Shown here: positions 26,791 to 37,731 of the stretch, piece after piece | How the letters are laid out: each line of letters begins with the position of its first letter | How positions within the stretch are numbered: the first letter of the stretch is position 1 | NCBI RefSeq assembly: GCF_000753795.1 | Contig: NZ_JPEO01000001.1 | Span: 372,001 to 436,000 of the forward strand | Direction: 5' to 3' | DNA length: 64,000 nucleotides | Source of the DNA: Shewanella mangrovi | Lineage (GTDB): Bacteria; Pseudomonadota; Gammaproteobacteria; Enterobacterales; Shewanellaceae | Notes under the pieces: model-generated | Databases searched by the model: none | Told to the model about the DNA's origin: nothing | The model's input: the letters and a program-made list of their open reading frames with translations, nothing else | Position numbers and translations under genes: made by a program

Positions 26791-29324
26791 CACATCACCT
26801 CCTGTTGCAAGGATGACACTAAAGACCGTCGGCTTTGCCAGTAAAGTGGCAACAGCACGGCAACGATAGCGCACAGCAGTGACAGCAGCACCACCCGGCC
26901 ATAAGCCCACCAATCCCACAGCATCGCGATGGTCCAGCCGAAGGCCTGCAAGGTCACTTTATTAATCAGCAGGTAACCTAGGATGGCGCCCAATGGCAAG
27001 GCTAATAAGCAGGTCAGCAGCACCACGATGATTATCTGTACCAACAACATGCGCCAAATTCGTGTTTGCTCAACTCCTAGCGCGCGTAACATGGCCAGCG
27101 GCGCTTGCCGTGATTGGGTCATCATCAACACCGCACTAAACAAGCCAATCGCCGCCACTAATAAGGTGAGGGTATTGAGCACTAAGGTAATGCTAAAAGT
27201 CTTATTAAACATGGCGATGGCTTGGCTGCGAATACGCTGCTGGCTGTATATTTGTGCCGGGTTTAAAGCAAACTGCTGTTCGAGTTCACGGGTCAGTGTG
27301 TCGATAGCCTTCACATGGCCGAGCGCTAACCCAATCGGCTCGGCTGGCAATGACAGACGTTGCCACAGCGGCGGGCTAACCACCATTTCGCCCTTTGGAT
27401 TACCATAGTCAAAGTAAATCGCGGCGATCGGCAATCGAGTCGCTTGCTGGCACTGGCTATCGCCACACAGCGCAATGCTATCACCGGGCTGTAGCTTAAG
27501 TTTTAGTGCTAACGGCTCGCTGATAAATACCGCATTGCCCGCAATCGTCTGTGCCACAGCGGCTTGCTGTCCAGCTACTGTTGCTGGCTGTTTAAACACC
27601 GTCGTTTCGCTGATTGACACATCATCACGGCCGATGAGGTTGATAGGCTGGATCTGGCCCGCTGCCGCAAAGTAGGGCGCTTGCCACTGATAGAAATAGA
27701 CCAATTCAGGGTGATGTTGGCGCAGATAACGCTCAATCGGGGCAATATTGTCGCTGCCCGGATGCAGATAAAGATCGGCATGTAGCCGCGTTGACAGCCA
27801 GCTACGCAAGGTCTGATCAAAACTGCCCACCAAAGTGTTCATGGCGATGTTGGCACACAATGCCAGTAGCAGTGCCATCATGGCTAACCCCAGCGGTGCA
27901 ATTAGCTCGCGGCTCTCGGCAATTGCGTAGCGCCACAGCCCCGGTCGCGTAAGCTTGGTCAGCAAGGCCAATCCCCATTGCAGCAACTGAGGTAATAACA
28001 GCGGAATCGCAATCGTCAGTAGTCCGAGCAGCGCTAAGCTTTGCCGATGTTGCTGACTAAAGGGATAACCCAGCGCTGTCAGCAACAGTAGCACTATGCC
28101 GATAATAAACAGGCGTTGATGGGTAAGATGGTGGGCGAGTGCTTGCAGATAGCGTTTTCCACCTTGGGCTAAACTGCCGTGACTCAAGCTACGATACAGC
28201 GGCACACAGGCCAGTAGCGCTGCGACCAGCGTCAGTCCGGCGCCTTGCGCCCACCACTGCCAGCGCCATTGACCCGGCAGTAACGTGGCACCATAAAGCT
28301 GTTCTAAGGTCATCGCCACCATAGGTTGCAGCCATTGGCTCAATTGCAGCGCTAAGACAAAACCGATGGCTGAACCGATAAACACCAGTAGCACCAGCTC
28401 GGCTAACAGACTGCTAAATAGCGCACGGCGGCTGATACCTTGTTGCATCAGCTGGATCAATAACCTCTGCCGTTTCATCAGGCTGTAGCGCACCCCATTG
28501 TAGGCGATAAACAGCCCTACCAAAAAAGCCAGCATCGCCATCGCATTGAGATTGAGGTGAAAACTCGCGGTCAGATCGGTCAGCGCTTTGCCCTGATCTT
28601 GTGGCGTGAGTAATACCTGCTTGAGGTCGATATGACTGGCACGCAGCTGTTGTTTCAGCGTTTCAATGTCACCAAACAGCGCGATATAACTTAGTTGTTG
28701 CGGTTGTCCAAGCAACTGCTGGGCAACACTAATATCGAGAAATAGCCGATGGCCAAGATTGGCACTGTCAGGCAAGGGAATCGCAGTCAGCGCCATGCCT
28801 CCTAGCAGCAACTGGTGCTGGCCTGTGGCACTAAAGCCCATAGCGTCAAATTGGCTTTGACTCATTACAATCAGCGGCTCACCAGCAAGCAGCCGCACCA
28901 GTGGTAATTGGGCCAGTGGATTTACCTTAGCTGCGGCGTGTGGGTCGGTGTGATGCGTAAGTGCAGACATGGCGGCGATAACGTCGCTGCCAGTAACGTG
29001 CCACGGTTTACCATCACTGTCATCCAACGTCCCACTCACAACCGGCATGGCGGCGATACCTGCGGCTTTTATGTCGAAATACAACTGCTGATCAATGCTG
29101 CCGCGGCGGCTTTTGCTGGAAATAAACAGACTCGCCTGCGCGCCTAATGCTTCGCCGGCATCCTGATAGCTGTGAATCGCATTATCATTGGTGGCTTTGA
29201 CCCCAACCAGCAGGGTCACCGCGAGGATGATACCGAGCAAAATCGCCCCAGCCTGCAACGGCGCCTGACGGTAGTGCGCCAGATAGACTTTGAGGGCGCA
29301 CCAGCTGAGCCCAAAACTACTCAT
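26790..29324 (-). CDS. FtsX-type ABC transporter permease, duplicated
   Basis: A large inner-membrane permease of 844 residues with two FtsX-like halves and about eight membrane segments. One segment lies near residue 25, a group between about 255 and 370, a middle group near 405-490, and the last three near 720-830. The MacB/LolCE-type periplasmic domains lie between. No catalytic motif is expected. It overlaps the ATPase gene by 8 bases and the AttH-like gene by 1 base, so the three are one translationally coupled operon. Such permeases move lipoproteins or peptides by mechanotransmission instead of classical transport; the substrate here is unknown. Confidence 0.85.
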   Translation of the reverse strand: MSSFGLSWCALKVYLAHYRQAPLQAGAILLGIILAVTLLVGVKATNDNAIHSYQDAGEALGAQASLFISSKSRRGSIDQQLYFDIKAAGIAAMPVVSGTLDDSDGKPWHVTGSDVIAAMSALTHHTDPHAAAKVNPLAQLPLVRLLAGEPLIVMSQSQFDAMGFSATGQHQLLLGGMALTAIPLPDSANLGHRLFLDISVAQQLLGQPQQLSYIALFGDIETLKQQLRASHIDLKQVLLTPQDQGKALTDLTASFHLNLNAMAMLAFLVGLFIAYNGVRYSLMKRQRLLIQLMQQGISRRALFSSLLAELVLLVFIGSAIGFVLALQLSQWLQPMVAMTLEQLYGATLLPGQWRWQWWAQGAGLTLVAALLACVPLYRSLSHGSLAQGGKRYLQALAHHLTHQRLFIIGIVLLLLTALGYPFSQQHRQSLALLGLLTIAIPLLLPQLLQWGLALLTKLTRPGLWRYAIAESRELIAPLGLAMMALLLALCANIAMNTLVGSFDQTLRSWLSTRLHADLYLHPGSDNIAPIERYLRQHHPELVYFYQWQAPYFAAAGQIQPINLIGRDDVSISETTVFKQPATVAGQQAAVAQTIAGNAVFISEPLALKLKLQPGDSIALCGDSQCQQATRLPIAAIYFDYGNPKGEMVVSPPLWQRLSLPAEPIGLALGHVKAIDTLTRELEQQFALNPAQIYSQQRIRSQAIAMFNKTFSITLVLNTLTLLVAAIGLFSAVLMMTQSRQAPLAMLRALGVEQTRIWRMLLVQIIIVVLLTCLLALPLGAILGYLLINKVTLQAFGWTIAMLWDWWAYGRVVLLSLLCAIVAVLLPLYWQSRRSLVSSLQQEVM

Positions 29325-29997
29325 GGATATTGCCTTGTTCGAGATGCCAACGACGGGTCATGTAGTGGGCGGCGCTATCGCTGTGAGTCACCATCAAAAT
29401 AGCGGTACCTGCATCGGCCGCTAACTTGACCAGCAGTTGCATGACCTCTTCGCCAGCATGGGCATCGAGGTTACCGGTGGGCTCATCGGCCAGTAACAGA
29501 GCAGGGCGGTGCGCTAACGCTCTGGCGATGGCTACGCGTTGTTGCTGACCACCAGAGAGCTGCTCGACGGCGCGTTGTTTAAGTTCGGCAATGCCGAGTT
29601 TATTGACTAGATAATCGCACCAGTCATTCCATGGCTCCCCTAACAGACTCAAAGGAAACTGAATATTATCGGCGACATTGAGCGGCGTTAGCAGGTTGTA
29701 TTGCTGAAATACCACGCCGAGTGAACGGCGGCGAAAGTCACTCCACTGCGGATCGTGCCAGTGTTGGGTGCTGTGCCCCAGCAGGCTCAGTTCGCCACTA
29801 TCGGCCTGTTCAAAACCGCCAATAATATTGAGCAGGGTACTTTTCCCACTGCCACTGGGGCCGGTTAGTGCCACAGTTTCGCCTGGCAGAATACTGAGAT
29901 TGAGTTGTTTGAGTACCTGATGGTACTGATCGCCATCGTTAAATCCTTTACTGATCTGGCGCAGAGTGACGATGGCAGAAAATCGAGAATCGGTCAT
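29317..29997 (-). CDS. ABC transporter ATPase (LolD/MacB type)
   Basis: ATP-binding subunit of 226 residues. Walker A GPSGSGKST, Q-loop VFQQYNLLTPLNV, signature LSGGQQQRVAIARAL, Walker B LLLADEPTGNLD and H-loop VTHS are all intact. The sequence belongs to the LolD/MacB group that partners FtsX-type permeases. It overlaps the permease gene by 8 bases. Expression is expected from the ~290-base divergent region it shares with the hybrid kinase gene. Confidence 0.92.
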   Translation of the reverse strand: MTDSRFSAIVTLRQISKGFNDGDQYHQVLKQLNLSILPGETVALTGPSGSGKSTLLNIIGGFEQADSGELSLLGHSTQHWHDPQWSDFRRRSLGVVFQQYNLLTPLNVADNIQFPLSLLGEPWNDWCDYLVNKLGIAELKQRAVEQLSGGQQQRVAIARALAHRPALLLADEPTGNLDAHAGEEVMQLLVKLAADAGTAILMVTHSDSAAHYMTRRWHLEQGNIHE

Positions 29998-30287
29998 GCT
30001 AGTCCTTTGCCTTTAACCGCAACAGCGGGGGCGTTTGATTGCTTAGCTTAGCAAAATTCTAATGGCTATTTGCAGTTAACTGCGCAACCGCGAAAGATTA
30101 AGTTCACATGCGGCAATCGATTCGTCAGGAGCGTCATTTGAAGCGCCGTTCGCAACTGTGCGGCAACGCGCTATGTAACGAAAAAATCATATACTTAAGC
30201 TTTACCTTCGTGTTATTACACTGAGTTAATGATGTTGGTATATTGTGAACTTACGTAATCAGAGCAGCTGACTAAAGGGAATCATTA

Positions 30288-33200
30288 ATGCGGGATCTTG
30301 CGTCATTTCAGACCTTTCGGCGTCGTATTCTATCGCAGCTTGCTATTCCACTAATTATTGTCATGACCCTGATTTATTGCATTGCTGGGTGGCTGAACTA
30401 CCAGTATCAGGGAAATACCTTTTTTAGCGAGCTGGAAGAGCAATCAGAAGATGCCGCACAAAAGTTGCAATCTGAGTTATTTTTGGCGCAATCCAACACC
30501 CAAACCTTAGCGTCCTCACTCAATAATATTCAATGGCAAGCAGCGCAACTGCCCAACTATCTCTACGATGTGTTATCCAGCCGCTTACAGCGCAATAATG
30601 GCCTGTTTGGCGGCGCCATTGCTTTTAAACCGGGGATGTTTAGCGCGCAGCCAAGGTTTGCACCCTACGCTTATCGGCGAGATCTCAGTATTGCCAACAT
30701 GGACATCGGCCAAGAAGCCTACGACTACAGTAATGGCGAGTGGCAATGGTGGACTGAGGCGCTAAAACATCCGAACGGCTATTGGACCACTCCTTATTTT
30801 GATTCCGGCGCAGGTGACGCGCTGATGGTGACCTTCTCCCATCCCTTTGGTAACAGTGATGAACCTTTAGGGGTGGTGACGGCCGATATTGCTCTTGGCT
30901 CTATGCCGGAACAGCTCGGTATTGATGCCAATAAGCTGTTGGTTATCGACCATCGTGGCTTGCTGATTTACGCGCCCGGCCAAGTGTCAAAACAAGAGCA
31001 ACAGCTAAAGCTGTGGCTTGCAAACAGTCAGGACGGCCTTGAAGCGCAGCGGGTGTTAAATAGCGTCGGACAGCAGATCAATCTTACTGCGACGAATGGC
31101 ACCGAATATCTGGCCAGTGTCAGCAAGGTCGCCCCGCTGGATTGGCGGGTTGTGGTGCTGACGCCTACGCGTCAGTTATGGCTGTCGTTTCTACTTGATT
31201 TTGCCATCATGACCCTCGGGCTGTTGTCTTTGGTGTTACTGTTAGTGCTTGCCAGTTACTACACCGCTCGGCGTCTGACCAAACCGCTAGAGCTGCTCGA
31301 AGCGGGCATCAGCCGCTTTAGCCACGGCAAGCTCGAACCGCTGCCGGAACCCCGTCGCGGCGTGCGTGAAATTGCCACTTTGACCAGCAGTTTTAACCAG
31401 ATGGCACAAATGTTAGCGCAACGTGAGCAGGCATTGCTGGACTCACGCGGTAATCGCTTTGCCCAGCTGATTGACGGCATGAGTGAGAAGTCATTTTATT
31501 GCTCAATGGGACATGATGGTCAGCTACTGCATGTCAGTGACGGCGTACAGAAAGTGCTTGGTATCAGCCCGGAGATCGTGAAGCGTAAATATCAACGCTT
31601 GTTCTCCAGTCATTCACTGAATGAGAAAAACTGGCAGTACATGGAACGCGCTTTCAATGGCGAATCAGTGCCGCCACACCAGGTCGAAATGCAAAATGCG
31701 GAAGGCATGCTGCACCGCCTCGATGTCTTCATGCAGCCATTTATTGACGAAGATAATCAAGTGGTGTCGGTGGAGATGTTGTTTACCGATGTTACCGAGC
31801 AGTTTTCTTCCGCTACATGGTCAAATGCGGTGTTGGAAGCGGCGCCCGAAGCCATGTTGATTATTGATGATGGCGGCAAACTGGTATTCAGTAACTCACG
31901 CTGCCAATCGCTGCTCGGATATAGCGCCAAGCAGTTGTTGTCACTGCAAGTGGAGCAATTGGTGCCGGAAGAGTTTCGTGGTCACCATGCGCAGTTGCGT
32001 GATGGCTTTGTTGAAGCGGGCAAAGACCGCATCATGGGCTTTGGCAAATCATTCCCGGTACTGCGGGCCGATGGCAGTCAGTTTCAGGCGCAAATTGGCC
32101 TGAGTAAACTGCCACCGGATCTTAATGGTCGCCGTCAGGTGGCTGCTTCTATCCACGATATGACCGAGCAGATCGCGGTAGAGCGCAAGATCCGTGAAAG
32201 TGAATCACGCTTTCGCAGCTTAGCCACTAACGTGCCGGTGGCCATTTTCCGTGTCTATGTGGAAGAAGGCTGGCCGCTGGAATTTGTCAGCGACAACATC
32301 ACCGATATCACCGGCTATCCGACCTCCTATTTCTTCAATCATCGTGAAACCGGACTATCGTCGCTCATTGTGTCTGAAGATCTGCCTAAACACGTGAAAG
32401 CGATTGAAAGCGCCATTGCCGAGCATCGCGCCGTGGAAGTGGAGTTTCGCATTCGTCATCGTGATGGCTCAATTCGCTGGATCCATGAAAAAGCCAAGGC
32501 CTGCTACGATGACAACGACGAGCCGTTATATTTCGATGGCAGTCTCAATGACATTACCGAAACCAAGCTAGCGAACGAGCGCCTACTGGAGTCGCGGCAA
32601 CAGCTGGAAAATATTACCGAATCTGTGCCTTGTACTGTGTATCAGTTATTGGTTGATGTGGACGAAGCGCGGCGCTTTACCTTTATCTCCAACTCCTCCA
32701 TCAGCACTTTGGGTTATCACCGTGATGAAGTGGTGGGCGAATATGATCTGGTGGCGAGCCGGGTGCATCCGGATGATCGGCAACTCATCACGCGTTTGCT
32801 CAACGGCAAACAGGGCATGCAGTGGAATATCGTGTTTCGCTTTAAGCACCCCAACGGCGGCTATCGCTGGTTAGAAGCGGGGGCCCGTGGCAGCAATACA
32901 CCAGAAGGTTTGCTGTGGAACGGCTATCTGATGGATGTCAGCGATCGTAAACGCATGGAAACCGAATTGGAGCGCAGCGAAGCGCATTTCCGCGCTCTGT
33001 TTGACTGCGCTGGGATGGGCATTGTCAATCTCGATAGTGCCAGCGTGATCCTCGACTGCAATGACTTCTTTGGCAACTATCTGGACATCCCGGTACAGAA
33101 TCTCAAGCATCGTTTGTTTGTCGACTTGTTGGCAGAAGAACAACGCGAAGAGGCGGCGGAGCTGCTTGCCAAACTCAATCGTGGCGAGATGCAAAACTTC

Positions 33201-35555
33201 AGCGCTGAATGGTCAATCATCAGCGCGGATGGCAGTTGTAAGTGGATGGCGGTTAATGCGGTGCTGCGCAATAAAACCGACAAAGTCGATACCATGTCAG
33301 TGGTGATGACCATGGCGGATATCTCGGCCTTGAAGACGCTATCGCAAGACTTATTGGAAGCGCGCGATCAGGCCGATGCCGCCAGTAATGCCAAGAGTGA
33401 TTTCCTTGCCAATATGTCGCACGAAATCCGTACGCCGATGAACGCAATTATCGGCCTGTCGCAGCTCTGCTTGCAGACTGAACTCGATAATAAACAGCAC
33501 GACTATTTAGAGAAAATTGAACGCTCATCGCGCTCACTGTTGGGTATTTTGAACGACATCCTCGACTTCTCAAAAATCGAGGCCGGCAAACTGGATATTG
33601 AAACCGTGCCATTCCAGCTCGATAACCTGCTGGAAGACTTAGCCGATATGTTTTCATTGCGCGCCGCCGACAAGCAACTGGAGTTATTGTTCTCGGTCGC
33701 GCCCAATATCCCCGGCAACCTTGAAGGCGATCCGCTGCGGTTAAATCAGGTGCTGGTGAATCTGATCGGCAACGCGATTAAGTTTACCGAACAGGGCGAA
33801 GTGATGTTGTCAGTCACTGAATTGTCCCGTAACGATAAGCAAATTGTGCTCAAGTTTGCCGTCAAAGACACCGGCATTGGCCTAACTCAGGAGCAACAAC
33901 AAAAGCTATTCCGTTCCTTCTCGCAAGCCGATAGCACCACCACGCGCCGTTATGGCGGCACCGGCCTCGGACTCGCGATTTCCAAGCAGCTCGTCGAGCT
34001 GATGGGTGGCGAAATTGGCGTAGAAAGCCAATATGGCAATGGCAGCACCTTCTTCTTTAGCGTCAAACTCAATGTGGCCGATAACACCCTGCTGAAAGTC
34101 GAACGCGAACTCGAAGGCATGCCCGTATTGGTGGTTGATGATAACGCCACCGCGCGCACGATTCTGAAGTCCACGCTAGAAAGTATGGGGTTTGTGGTAG
34201 ATACCGCCCGCAGTGGTTATGAGGCGATCGATAAATATCAAAGCACGGGTTACGGCTTAGCACTAATTGACTGGATGATGCCGGAAATGGATGGCGTGGA
34301 AACCGCTGCCAAAATCCATGAAATCGATGATAGCCCGCTGATTATTATGGTATCGGCCCATGCCAGTCAGGAGCTGCTGGAGCAGCTAGAAGAGAACGGC
34401 ATTAATGGCTATGTCGCAAAACCTGCCAGTGCCTCACGCTTGCTCGACTGTATTATGTCGGCACTCGGCAAAGAGGGCACGCTGCCAGTGCGGCGTAAAC
34501 AGCAGACAACGCATGTGGCCATGCATCAGCTGCGTGGCAAACGTATTCTGCTGGTGGAAGATAACCAAATGAACCAAGAGGTTGCCTCAGAATTCCTGAA
34601 ACAGGCTGGCATGCAACTGACCATAGCCAATAATGGTCAGGAAGCGCTGGAACTATTGGCACAACAGCCGTTTGATCTCGTGCTGATGGATTGTCAGATG
34701 CCTGTGATGGATGGCTATCAGGCAACCCGCGAACTGCGTAAACAGCCCCAGTTTACCGACTTGCCGGTGGTGGCGATGACCGCCAATGCCATGAGCGGTG
34801 ACCGCGAGCGCTGCATTGAGGCAGGGATGAATGATCATCTGGCGAAGCCGATTGAAGTCAGTCTGCTGTATCAGACGCTGCTGCATTATTTGGGCGATAG
34901 CGCTGCCGGAGATGCGCTCGAATTAGCACCCGCTGATGTAATTCATTCTCATCAGATGGTGAACTGGCCGGTGTGCGATGACATCGACGTTGACCGCGGT
35001 TTGCAACTGGTACAAGGCTCAAAACGTCTGTATCACCGTATTTTGGAACGTTTTGCTGAAGGGCAACGCGATGTGGTGGCGGAGATTACGCAAGCGTTGG
35101 CCGCTGACAAACTGACCGACGCGCAGCGATTGGTGCACACGCTCAAAGGACTGGCGGGTAATCTCGCCAGTGAAGGTCTTAGTGAGGATGCGCGCAACTT
35201 AGAAATAGCACTGGAGCAACAAGCGCCACTTCAACAGCTGCTTGACGCCATCGAAAGTCGCATAAAAATGATTGTCAGCGCCATTGAACGCTGGCAACTT
35301 GGTGAACAAGACAGTGATGCAGCCGCAACCAATAGCCAAATACCTGAGGCTGAGTTAGCGCCACATCTCAGCGAACTGTTGGCCATATTGGAAGATGCCG
35401 ATCCTCAGGCGGTGGTCAGTATTCAACAATTGCAGCAACAAGCGGATAGCCAGCTGGCAAGGAAGTTAAAGCCGGTCGCCACTATGGTAGCCGCCTACCG
35501 TTACGATGATGCCGCCGCTGCAATACAAACATTGCTCAATGAACTTGGAAGTTAA
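30288..35555 (+). CDS. Hybrid histidine kinase with Cache, HAMP, five PAS, two REC and HPt domains
   Basis: Inner-membrane phosphorelay sensor of 1755 residues. Order: membrane segment ~15-36; periplasmic Cache-like sensor to ~295 ([24 protein letters not shown] is typical dCache); second membrane segment ~300-325; HAMP ~326-380; five PAS domains starting near 390, 515, 641, 771 and 900; HisKA with His1045 in [13 protein letters not shown]; HATPase ~1140-1260 ([26 protein letters not shown]); REC1 with Asp1328; REC2 with Asp1468; HPt with His1617 ([11 protein letters not shown]). All phosphoacceptor residues are intact, so a full His-Asp-His relay is possible. An HD-GYP response regulator starts 22 bases later and is the likely output. 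AAAGGGA precedes the ATG. Confidence 0.92.
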   Translation: MRDLASFQTFRRRILSQLAIPLIIVMTLIYCIAGWLNYQYQGNTFFSELEEQSEDAAQKLQSELFLAQSNTQTLASSLNNIQWQAAQLPNYLYDVLSSRLQRNNGLFGGAIAFKPGMFSAQPRFAPYAYRRDLSIANMDIGQEAYDYSNGEWQWWTEALKHPNGYWTTPYFDSGAGDALMVTFSHPFGNSDEPLGVVTADIALGSMPEQLGIDANKLLVIDHRGLLIYAPGQVSKQEQQLKLWLANSQDGLEAQRVLNSVGQQINLTATNGTEYLASVSKVAPLDWRVVVLTPTRQLWLSFLLDFAIMTLGLLSLVLLLVLASYYTARRLTKPLELLEAGISRFSHGKLEPLPEPRRGVREIATLTSSFNQMAQMLAQREQALLDSRGNRFAQLIDGMSEKSFYCSMGHDGQLLHVSDGVQKVLGISPEIVKRKYQRLFSSHSLNEKNWQYMERAFNGESVPPHQVEMQNAEGMLHRLDVFMQPFIDEDNQVVSVEMLFTDVTEQFSSATWSNAVLEAAPEAMLIIDDGGKLVFSNSRCQSLLGYSAKQLLSLQVEQLVPEEFRGHHAQLRDGFVEAGKDRIMGFGKSFPVLRADGSQFQAQIGLSKLPPDLNGRRQVAASIHDMTEQIAVERKIRESESRFRSLATNVPVAIFRVYVEEGWPLEFVSDNITDITGYPTSYFFNHRETGLSSLIVSEDLPKHVKAIESAIAEHRAVEVEFRIRHRDGSIRWIHEKAKACYDDNDEPLYFDGSLNDITETKLANERLLESRQQLENITESVPCTVYQLLVDVDEARRFTFISNSSISTLGYHRDEVVGEYDLVASRVHPDDRQLITRLLNGKQGMQWNIVFRFKHPNGGYRWLEAGARGSNTPEGLLWNGYLMDVSDRKRMETELERSEAHFRALFDCAGMGIVNLDSASVILDCNDFFGNYLDIPVQNLKHRLFVDLLAEEQREEAAELLAKLNRGEMQNFSAEWSIISADGSCKWMAVNAVLRNKTDKVDTMSVVMTMADISALKTLSQDLLEARDQADAASNAKSDFLANMSHEIRTPMNAIIGLSQLCLQTELDNKQHDYLEKIERSSRSLLGILNDILDFSKIEAGKLDIETVPFQLDNLLEDLADMFSLRAADKQLELLFSVAPNIPGNLEGDPLRLNQVLVNLIGNAIKFTEQGEVMLSVTELSRNDKQIVLKFAVKDTGIGLTQEQQQKLFRSFSQADSTTTRRYGGTGLGLAISKQLVELMGGEIGVESQYGNGSTFFFSVKLNVADNTLLKVERELEGMPVLVVDDNATARTILKSTLESMGFVVDTARSGYEAIDKYQSTGYGLALIDWMMPEMDGVETAAKIHEIDDSPLIIMVSAHASQELLEQLEENGINGYVAKPASASRLLDCIMSALGKEGTLPVRRKQQTTHVAMHQLRGKRILLVEDNQMNQEVASEFLKQAGMQLTIANNGQEALELLAQQPFDLVLMDCQMPVMDGYQATRELRKQPQFTDLPVVAMTANAMSGDRERCIEAGMNDHLAKPIEVSLLYQTLLHYLGDSAAGDALELAPADVIHSHQMVNWPVCDDIDVDRGLQLVQGSKRLYHRILERFAEGQRDVVAEITQALAADKLTDAQRLVHTLKGLAGNLASEGLSEDARNLEIALEQQAPLQQLLDAIESRIKMIVSAIERWQLGEQDSDAAATNSQIPEAELAPHLSELLAILEDADPQAVVSIQQLQQQADSQLARKLKPVATMVAAYRYDDAAAAIQTLLNELGS

Positions 35556-35577
35556 GCCGTAGTACGGAGAAGAGTGG

Positions 35578-36597
35578 ATGGAAAAAGCGACCGTGTTAGT
35601 CGTGGATGATACTGCAGAAAATATTGATATTCTGGTGGGCATTCTCGCGGACGATTATCGTGTAAAAGTGGCGATTGACGGCCCTAAGGCACTGCAGCTG
35701 GCGCAGAAGTCGCCACCGGATATTATTCTGTTGGATGTGATGATGCCTGGCATGAGCGGTTATGAGGTTTGCCAGCGGCTCAAGCAGGATCCGATGACCT
35801 GTGCTATTCCGGTGATTTTTGTCACCGCCATGACTGAAGAAGCCGACGAGCAGCTGGGGTTTGAGATTGGCGGCGCTGATTACATCACTAAACCCATCAG
35901 TGCCGCTATTGTGAAAGCGCGGGTGCGCAGTCAACTCAATCTGTACGATCAACGGCGGCATCTGGAACAGCAGGTTCAGGAACGCACGTCTGAGCTACAA
36001 CAAACCCGTTTTGAAATCATCAAGCGACTTGGACGCGCCGCCGAATACAAAGATAACGAAACCGGCACCCACGTGATTCGCGTCAGCCATTTCTCTAAGT
36101 TGCTCGCCCAAGATGCCGGCTTACCCGACAGTTTTTGCGACATTATCTATAACGCTGCGCCGATGCATGACATTGGCAAGATCGGCACGCCGGATGCGAT
36201 TTTGCGTAAGCCGGGTAAGCTCGATGGCGACGAATGGAAAATTATGCAGCTGCACGTCAATATCGGTGCCGAGATCATTGGCGAGCATCCCGATCCTTTA
36301 CTGCAGATGTCGCGGCGGATTGCCTTATATCATCACGAACGTTGGGACGGCGGTGGCTATCCTGAAGGTCTGCGTGCCGAGCAGATCCCGATTGAAGCGC
36401 GTATTGTGGCGATAGCAGATGTGTTTGATGCGCTGACATCGGTCAGACCCTATAAAAAGGCGTGGCCGGTAGCCGATGCGATTAAGCTACTCGAAGAGGA
36501 GTCGGGCAAGCATTTTGACCCGCATCTGGTGTTGTGCTTTAAAAAGATTCTGCCGCAGGTGGAGCAGATTAGATTACAGTATCTGGACGAAGAATAA
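35578..36597 (+). CDS. Response regulator with HD-GYP c-di-GMP phosphodiesterase domain
   Basis: A 339-residue regulator: REC domain (residues 1-125, phosphoacceptor Asp53 in LLDVMMPG, Lys in ITKPIS), a short coiled linker (EQQVQERTSELQQTR), then an HD-GYP domain. HD-GYP motifs are complete: GRAAEYKDNETGTHVIRVS, the metal pair MHDIGKIGTPD, HHERWDGGGYPEGL, and ADVFDALTSVRPYKKAW. It should hydrolyse c-di-GMP when phosphorylated. It sits 22 bases after the hybrid kinase with GGAGA upstream of the ATG, so it is the cognate output; a terminator follows at once. Confidence 0.92.
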   Translation: MEKATVLVVDDTAENIDILVGILADDYRVKVAIDGPKALQLAQKSPPDIILLDVMMPGMSGYEVCQRLKQDPMTCAIPVIFVTAMTEEADEQLGFEIGGADYITKPISAAIVKARVRSQLNLYDQRRHLEQQVQERTSELQQTRFEIIKRLGRAAEYKDNETGTHVIRVSHFSKLLAQDAGLPDSFCDIIYNAAPMHDIGKIGTPDAILRKPGKLDGDEWKIMQLHVNIGAEIIGEHPDPLLQMSRRIALYHHERWDGGGYPEGLRAEQIPIEARIVAIADVFDALTSVRPYKKAWPVADAIKLLEEESGKHFDPHLVLCFKKILPQVEQIRLQYLDEE

Positions 36598-36625
36598 CGG
36601 AATACTCAAGTTGTATTCCGTTTTC
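36598..36625 (+). terminator. Terminator of the kinase/HD-GYP operon
   Basis: CGGAATAC and GTATTCCG form an 8-bp perfect stem directly after the stop codon, followed by TTTTCTT. Confidence 0.8.
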
Positions 36626-36653
36626 TTGTAAAAGGCAGGAGTAGGCGTGGTGC

Positions 36654-37619
36654 TTACTCTGTATCTGCTAATGAGTATGGCAGTGGTGCGACGGTGAGGT
36701 CGCTAGCTGCATCCTCAGCAATCCGCAATTTCGCCCCGACTGGGGTATCGTTTGGCAATACCGCAGTGAGTAATACCACATCGTTTTGCTGTGCCACCTC
36801 AATGATGGCACCGATTGGGCGAAAGCCATCGTCCATGGCAATTTCCAACTGACTTTCAGCTGTCACCGCCGTGCTCGCCTTACCCGTCAAAATATACAAC
36901 GCACGTTTATTACCGCCGCGATATTTCATCCGCGCTACGGTTTCCTGGCCCATGTAGCAACCTTTGCTGAAGCTGATGCCATCTACGGCTTGTAGGTTGC
37001 ACATCTGCGGCACAAATTGCCCTTGGTGTGCCGCTGGCACATTAGGGTAACCCGCGAGGATTTCCAACGCGCGCCAAGCAACATCGTCTACAGCGGTTTC
37101 ACCGGCCAGCAAGGTTTCCGCTTCTGCGGTTGGCAGCAGCACAATAAAGCGTTCGCCATCTTGCAAAATCGCACCATTTTCCAGCTGTGATACTTTTTGG
37201 CTGGCATCAAATGCGGCAAATTTAGCACTGATCCAACTGGCGGCTTGAGCACCAGCAACACCAATCAGGCTGTAATCAGCCGAGGCATCGGTTAGCTCGG
37301 CTTTGCTAAACACGGCGTATTTTTTAAATTCCGGCAGATCGCCGGCTAAGGTGTCTTTCGGCATCAACAACATCAGCGCATCGCCGACGCTGAACACGCG
37401 AAATGCTGACTGCATCTTGCCGCGGGCATCACAATGAGCGCCCCAGCGCCAGTCGTTGGCGTCGACCGCGGTGATATCGGCAGTCACTTGACCATGAATA
37501 AAGGTGCGGTTTTGCTCACCCGTAACGCTGATCACGCCAAGGTGATTAAGAGGGGAAAGCAATAACTCCGGCGTACCGGCGTCCAGTGCCCAAGCGGGCG
37601 CGGTTACAGAAATGCCCAT
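36654..37619 (-). CDS. ygfZ: tRNA-modifying/iron-sulfur protein YgfZ
   Basis: Folate-binding protein of the GcvT-like family that supports iron-sulfur enzymes such as MiaB. The signature K-G-C-Y-x-G-Q-E is present as FSKGCYMGQETVARMKYRGGNKRALY, and FIHGQVTADI lies near the N-terminus. Length 321 matches E. coli YgfZ (326). The gene is on the minus strand, convergent with the HD-GYP operon and upstream-adjacent to none on the same strand within 110 bases except serA, which ends before it in a separate terminator-bounded unit. Single-copy housekeeping gene. Confidence 0.9.
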   Translation of the reverse strand: MGISVTAPAWALDAGTPELLLSPLNHLGVISVTGEQNRTFIHGQVTADITAVDANDWRWGAHCDARGKMQSAFRVFSVGDALMLLMPKDTLAGDLPEFKKYAVFSKAELTDASADYSLIGVAGAQAASWISAKFAAFDASQKVSQLENGAILQDGERFIVLLPTAEAETLLAGETAVDDVAWRALEILAGYPNVPAAHQGQFVPQMCNLQAVDGISFSKGCYMGQETVARMKYRGGNKRALYILTGKASTAVTAESQLEIAMDDGFRPIGAIIEVAQQNDVVLLTAVLPNDTPVGAKLRIAEDAASDLTVAPLPYSLADTE

Positions 37620-37683
37620 AAAGTTTGTCCTGCAGGAAGTTGCAACTTAAGTGCTGCGATTGTACCGGATCTGGCTCAAATAA

Positions 37684-37709
37684 ACAGGGCGCCACTAAGG
37701 ACGCCCTGT
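37684..37709 (-). terminator. Terminator between ygfZ and serA
   Basis: ACAGGGCG and CGCCCTGT form an 8-bp stem. On the minus strand it is followed by TTTATTT, downstream of serA. Confidence 0.75.
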
Positions 37710-37731
37710 AAAATTGTCGCGAATAGCCAGC

